Source: Lachnospiraceae bacterium
GTDB lineage: Bacteria; Bacillota_A; Clostridia; Lachnospirales; Lachnospiraceae
DNA length: 18,253 bases
Direction of reading: 5' to 3'
Assembly: GCA_017553965.1 (NCBI GenBank)
Contig: JAFZJK010000003.1
Location: 1-18,253 of the forward strand
In this document: one piece after another, positions 16,550-18,253 of the stretch
Position numbering within the stretch: the stretch's first letter is position 1
Layout: each line of letters starts with the position of its first letter
Program-made: the position numbers and the translations under genes
Notes under the pieces: model-generated
Database searches by the model: none
Seen by the model: only the letters and a program-made list of their open reading frames with translations
What the model was told of the DNA's origin: nothing

Positions 16550-17254
16550 ATGATATACTTTGATCACCTTCCGCTAGACCGGGATATTTTAAAGGCTTTA
16601 GGGGAATTATCCATCAACTATGTTTTCCAGCCCATCTTTTATTCTGACGGCAAGACGATATTTGCATATGAAGCATTGATGCGTCCTACGGAGATGACGG
16701 TTACGGAACTCATAGACATATATCAGAAAGAAAATAAGCTCCATGTATTGGAGGTAGCTACATTTTTCGGAGCTATGCAGGAGTATCAGCTGCGCGGATA
16801 CACCGAGCACTTAAGCATGAACTCATTTCCTTCGGAAAGCTTCACGGATGATGAAGGAAAAGCATTTATAGAGTATTACGGGGACATAAACGGGCTTACC
16901 ATTATCGAGATACTTGAGTATCCGTATACCGATATGTCTGCGGTAAGAGGAAAGAAGATAGCCGCAGCCCGTCATAATCTTAAGATAGCCATAGATGATT
17001 TCGGGTCAGGTATCAACAATATCGAGATCGTAGACCTTTACGCACCGCATATTGTAAAGCTTGACAGAGAGCTCATCATGGATATAGACCAGAACAAATT
17101 CAAACAGAAATACGTAAAGCAGCATGTGACCGAGTTCCACAGGAGAAAGATGCTTGTGGTAGCGGAAGGCATCGAGCGCGAGGAAGAGTTTGAATTTTTA
17201 AAGAGTATCGGGGTTGATTTCTATCAGGGGTATTTCTTAGGAAGACCGGCGTAA
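16550..17254 (+). CDS. Stand-alone EAL-domain cyclic di-GMP phosphodiesterase
   Basis: A 234-residue soluble protein made of little more than one EAL domain, which hydrolyses cyclic di-GMP to linear pGpG. The metal and catalytic positions all appear present: EAL at 41-43, Asn91 in LSMN, Glu120 and Glu123 in EILE, DDFGSG with Asp149 and Asp150, Lys170 in VKLD, Glu206 in AEGIE, and Gln226 in QGYFLGRP. I therefore expect an active enzyme, although the loop 6 region is not identical to classic members. No sensor, GGDEF or membrane segment is attached, so control must come from partners or expression. The ribosome site is AGGGGAG at 16536-16542, 7 nt before the ATG; an out-of-frame ATG at 16545 is ignored. 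It appears to have its own promoter. Confidence 0.93.
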   Translation: MIYFDHLPLDRDILKALGELSINYVFQPIFYSDGKTIFAYEALMRPTEMTVTELIDIYQKENKLHVLEVATFFGAMQEYQLRGYTEHLSMNSFPSESFTDDEGKAFIEYYGDINGLTIIEILEYPYTDMSAVRGKKIAAARHNLKIAIDDFGSGINNIEIVDLYAPHIVKLDRELIMDIDQNKFKQKYVKQHVTEFHRRKMLVVAEGIEREEEFEFLKSIGVDFYQGYFLGRPA

Positions 17255-17369
17255 GGAAAGCACCGCATTAACAAACCTCTCATTGAGGGTAAGTTGACTG
17301 ATGAGATATAAAATATAACTAATGTGGAAAGGGGGTTCCTCATATATCTAATGGGGAATAAAAGAAGGT
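17255..17369 (+). other. Gap between the EAL and DUF4139 genes
   Basis: This 115-nt gap has a weak CCTC/GAGG hairpin near 17276-17288 and a TTGACT at 17294-17299 followed by AT-rich sequence (TATAAA, TATAAC) without a clean 17-bp partner. A promoter here is possible but not well supported. Confidence 0.35.
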
Positions 17370-18253
17370 ATGATAGCAAAAAGTACAGTCAGTGAAGTCC
17401 AGATCTACAGAAACAGTGCATCCGTTATAAGAAATGGCGAGATCACATTAAAGGAAGGCCGCAATATCGTATATATCGGCGGTATGACCACTACAGCCAA
17501 AACAGAAGATTTTGTGCTCCAGTTTCCTGAGAACATAAAGGCTGTAAATGTCCAGATCATATCCTGGAACGATATGGACTCTGACGAAGTTAAAGAATCT
17601 GAAGAAATACAGAAGAAGATCGCAGAAGTAGATTATCAGATAGAAACATGCACACTGTTAAAGGAACTCAGGAAGACCAACGGTGATTTCTCAGGCAGAA
17701 TGGATGTATCTGTTGAAGCTCAGGAGCAGTACATGGTAGCACTTCCGAGACAGCTCATGGACCTTCATAAGCAGCTGACCGACTTGAACGAGGAAAAGGA
17801 CAAGCTCTTAAAGGATTATGAGAAGGCAGTAAAGGAAGAAGAAAAGCCCATTATCATGGCTGAGCTTATAGCTGAAGCTGAAGGCTCAATACCCTTTATA
17901 CTCAGATACCAGGAAAAGACCGGTAGCTGGAAGCCTAAGTATGAAGTAAGATTCAAGGGAAACGAACAGCCTCTTGAAGTAAGCATGAAGGCAAGGATAT
18001 TCCAGAATTCGGGCGAAGACTGGAAGCAGGTAAAGACCACACTGTATACCGGTAACCCCGCTAAATTCCAGGGACTTCCCGTACTTGATCCCGTACAGGT
18101 ATCCATATACGAAGAGCCCGAGAGACGTTCAGTTGCCATGGACGGCATGGCTTTTGCAGGTATGGCCATGGCTTCGGCACAGGCGATGTCAGCACCTGCT
18201 AACGGCATGCTGGGTATGGGCATGGCACCTATGATGAAGATGGCAAACATGCA
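17370..18253 (+). CDS. DUF4139 (mucoidy inhibitor MuiA-like) protein, 5' part, runs off the window
   Basis: An open frame of 294 codons with no stop before the window ends. The N-terminus (VSEVQIYRNSASVIRNGEITLKEGRNIVYIGG) fits the DUF4140 start of MuiA-like proteins, residues about 75-160 are charged and helical with coiled-coil character, and TGSWKPKYEVRF at about 184-195 fits the opening of DUF4139. The molecular role of the family is not established. I see no signal peptide, so it may be cytosolic in this organism. Residues 257-294 hold 12 Met among Ala, Gly and Pro. An in-frame stop at 17349-17351 leaves ATG 17370 as the only likely start. Its ribosome site (AGAAGG) ends just 1 nt before the ATG, which is unusually close. 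Confidence 0.82.
   Translation, partial: MIAKSTVSEVQIYRNSASVIRNGEITLKEGRNIVYIGGMTTTAKTEDFVLQFPENIKAVNVQIISWNDMDSDEVKESEEIQKKIAEVDYQIETCTLLKELRKTNGDFSGRMDVSVEAQEQYMVALPRQLMDLHKQLTDLNEEKDKLLKDYEKAVKEEEKPIIMAELIAEAEGSIPFILRYQEKTGSWKPKYEVRFKGNEQPLEVSMKARIFQNSGEDWKQVKTTLYTGNPAKFQGLPVLDPVQVSIYEEPERRSVAMDGMAFAGMAMASAQAMSAPANGMLGMGMAPMMKMANM

Noticed and set aside
17351..17395. Short frame (14 codons) overlapping the start of the DUF4139 gene, a possible upstream peptide
   Set aside because: Its only ribosome-like sequence (GGGGG) is about 14 nt away and the peptide has no special features; the overlap looks incidental.
17816..18250. 144-residue minus-strand frame at the window end
   Set aside because: It is antisense to the DUF4139 frame, which has matching family motifs on the plus strand; its many Pro, Met and Ala simply mirror the Met-rich insert.

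Overview
The window looks like a stretch of core chromosome from a low-to-mid GC Gram-positive anaerobe of the Clostridia, most likely a Lachnospiraceae member of the Butyrivibrio/Eubacterium type. That placement is an inference. It rests on strong AGGAGG-type ribosome sites, TTGACA/TATAAT promoters that almost all have 17-bp spacers, and the gene set: GroEL, a eukaryote-like UDP-sugar pyrophosphorylase, a DUF4015 barrel protein, a MurF with an extra domain and a stand-alone EAL protein. I see no insertion sequences, phage genes, CRISPR arrays or toxin modules.

Layout from left to right. Bases 1-2211: groEL, then a small two-helix membrane protein, closed by a strong terminator. Bases 2274-4302: a clear promoter with a palindrome at its start site and a ~110-nt leader, a membrane-anchored protein that looks like a degenerate N-acetylmuramoyl-alanine amidase, and a UAP1-like uridylyltransferase. 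An imperfect hairpin separates this from a convergent SEC-C protein. Bases 4916-8358: a YigZ/IMPACT protein and a class A penicillin-binding protein, 1 nt apart, ending in a terminator. Bases 8402-8919 (minus strand): a tRNA-Leu(UAG) with its own promoter and a long structured leader, followed by a small membrane protein. Bases 8925-11698: a head-to-head promoter drives a membrane-anchored DUF4015 glycosidase-like protein and rarA, ending in a bidirectional terminator. Bases 11700-13259 (minus strand): tRNA-Gly(CCC) and a lipoprotein with a trypsin-like domain. Bases 13285-16412: ddl and a murF whose reading frame continues into a GNAT acetyltransferase. Bases 16439-18253: an EAL-domain phosphodiesterase and the start of a DUF4139 (MuiA-like) protein that runs off the end.

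The common theme is the cell envelope. A UDP-sugar is made by the UAP1-like enzyme, the D-Ala-D-Ala branch is built by Ddl and added by MurF, glycan is polymerised and cross-linked by the class A PBP, and several surface proteins (amidase-like, DUF4015, lipoprotein protease) face the wall. The items most worth a second look are the MurF-GNAT fusion, the amidase-like protein that lacks its zinc ligands and stops just before the region that normally carries the last ones, and the structured leader upstream of tRNA-Leu. No wholly new system is evident.
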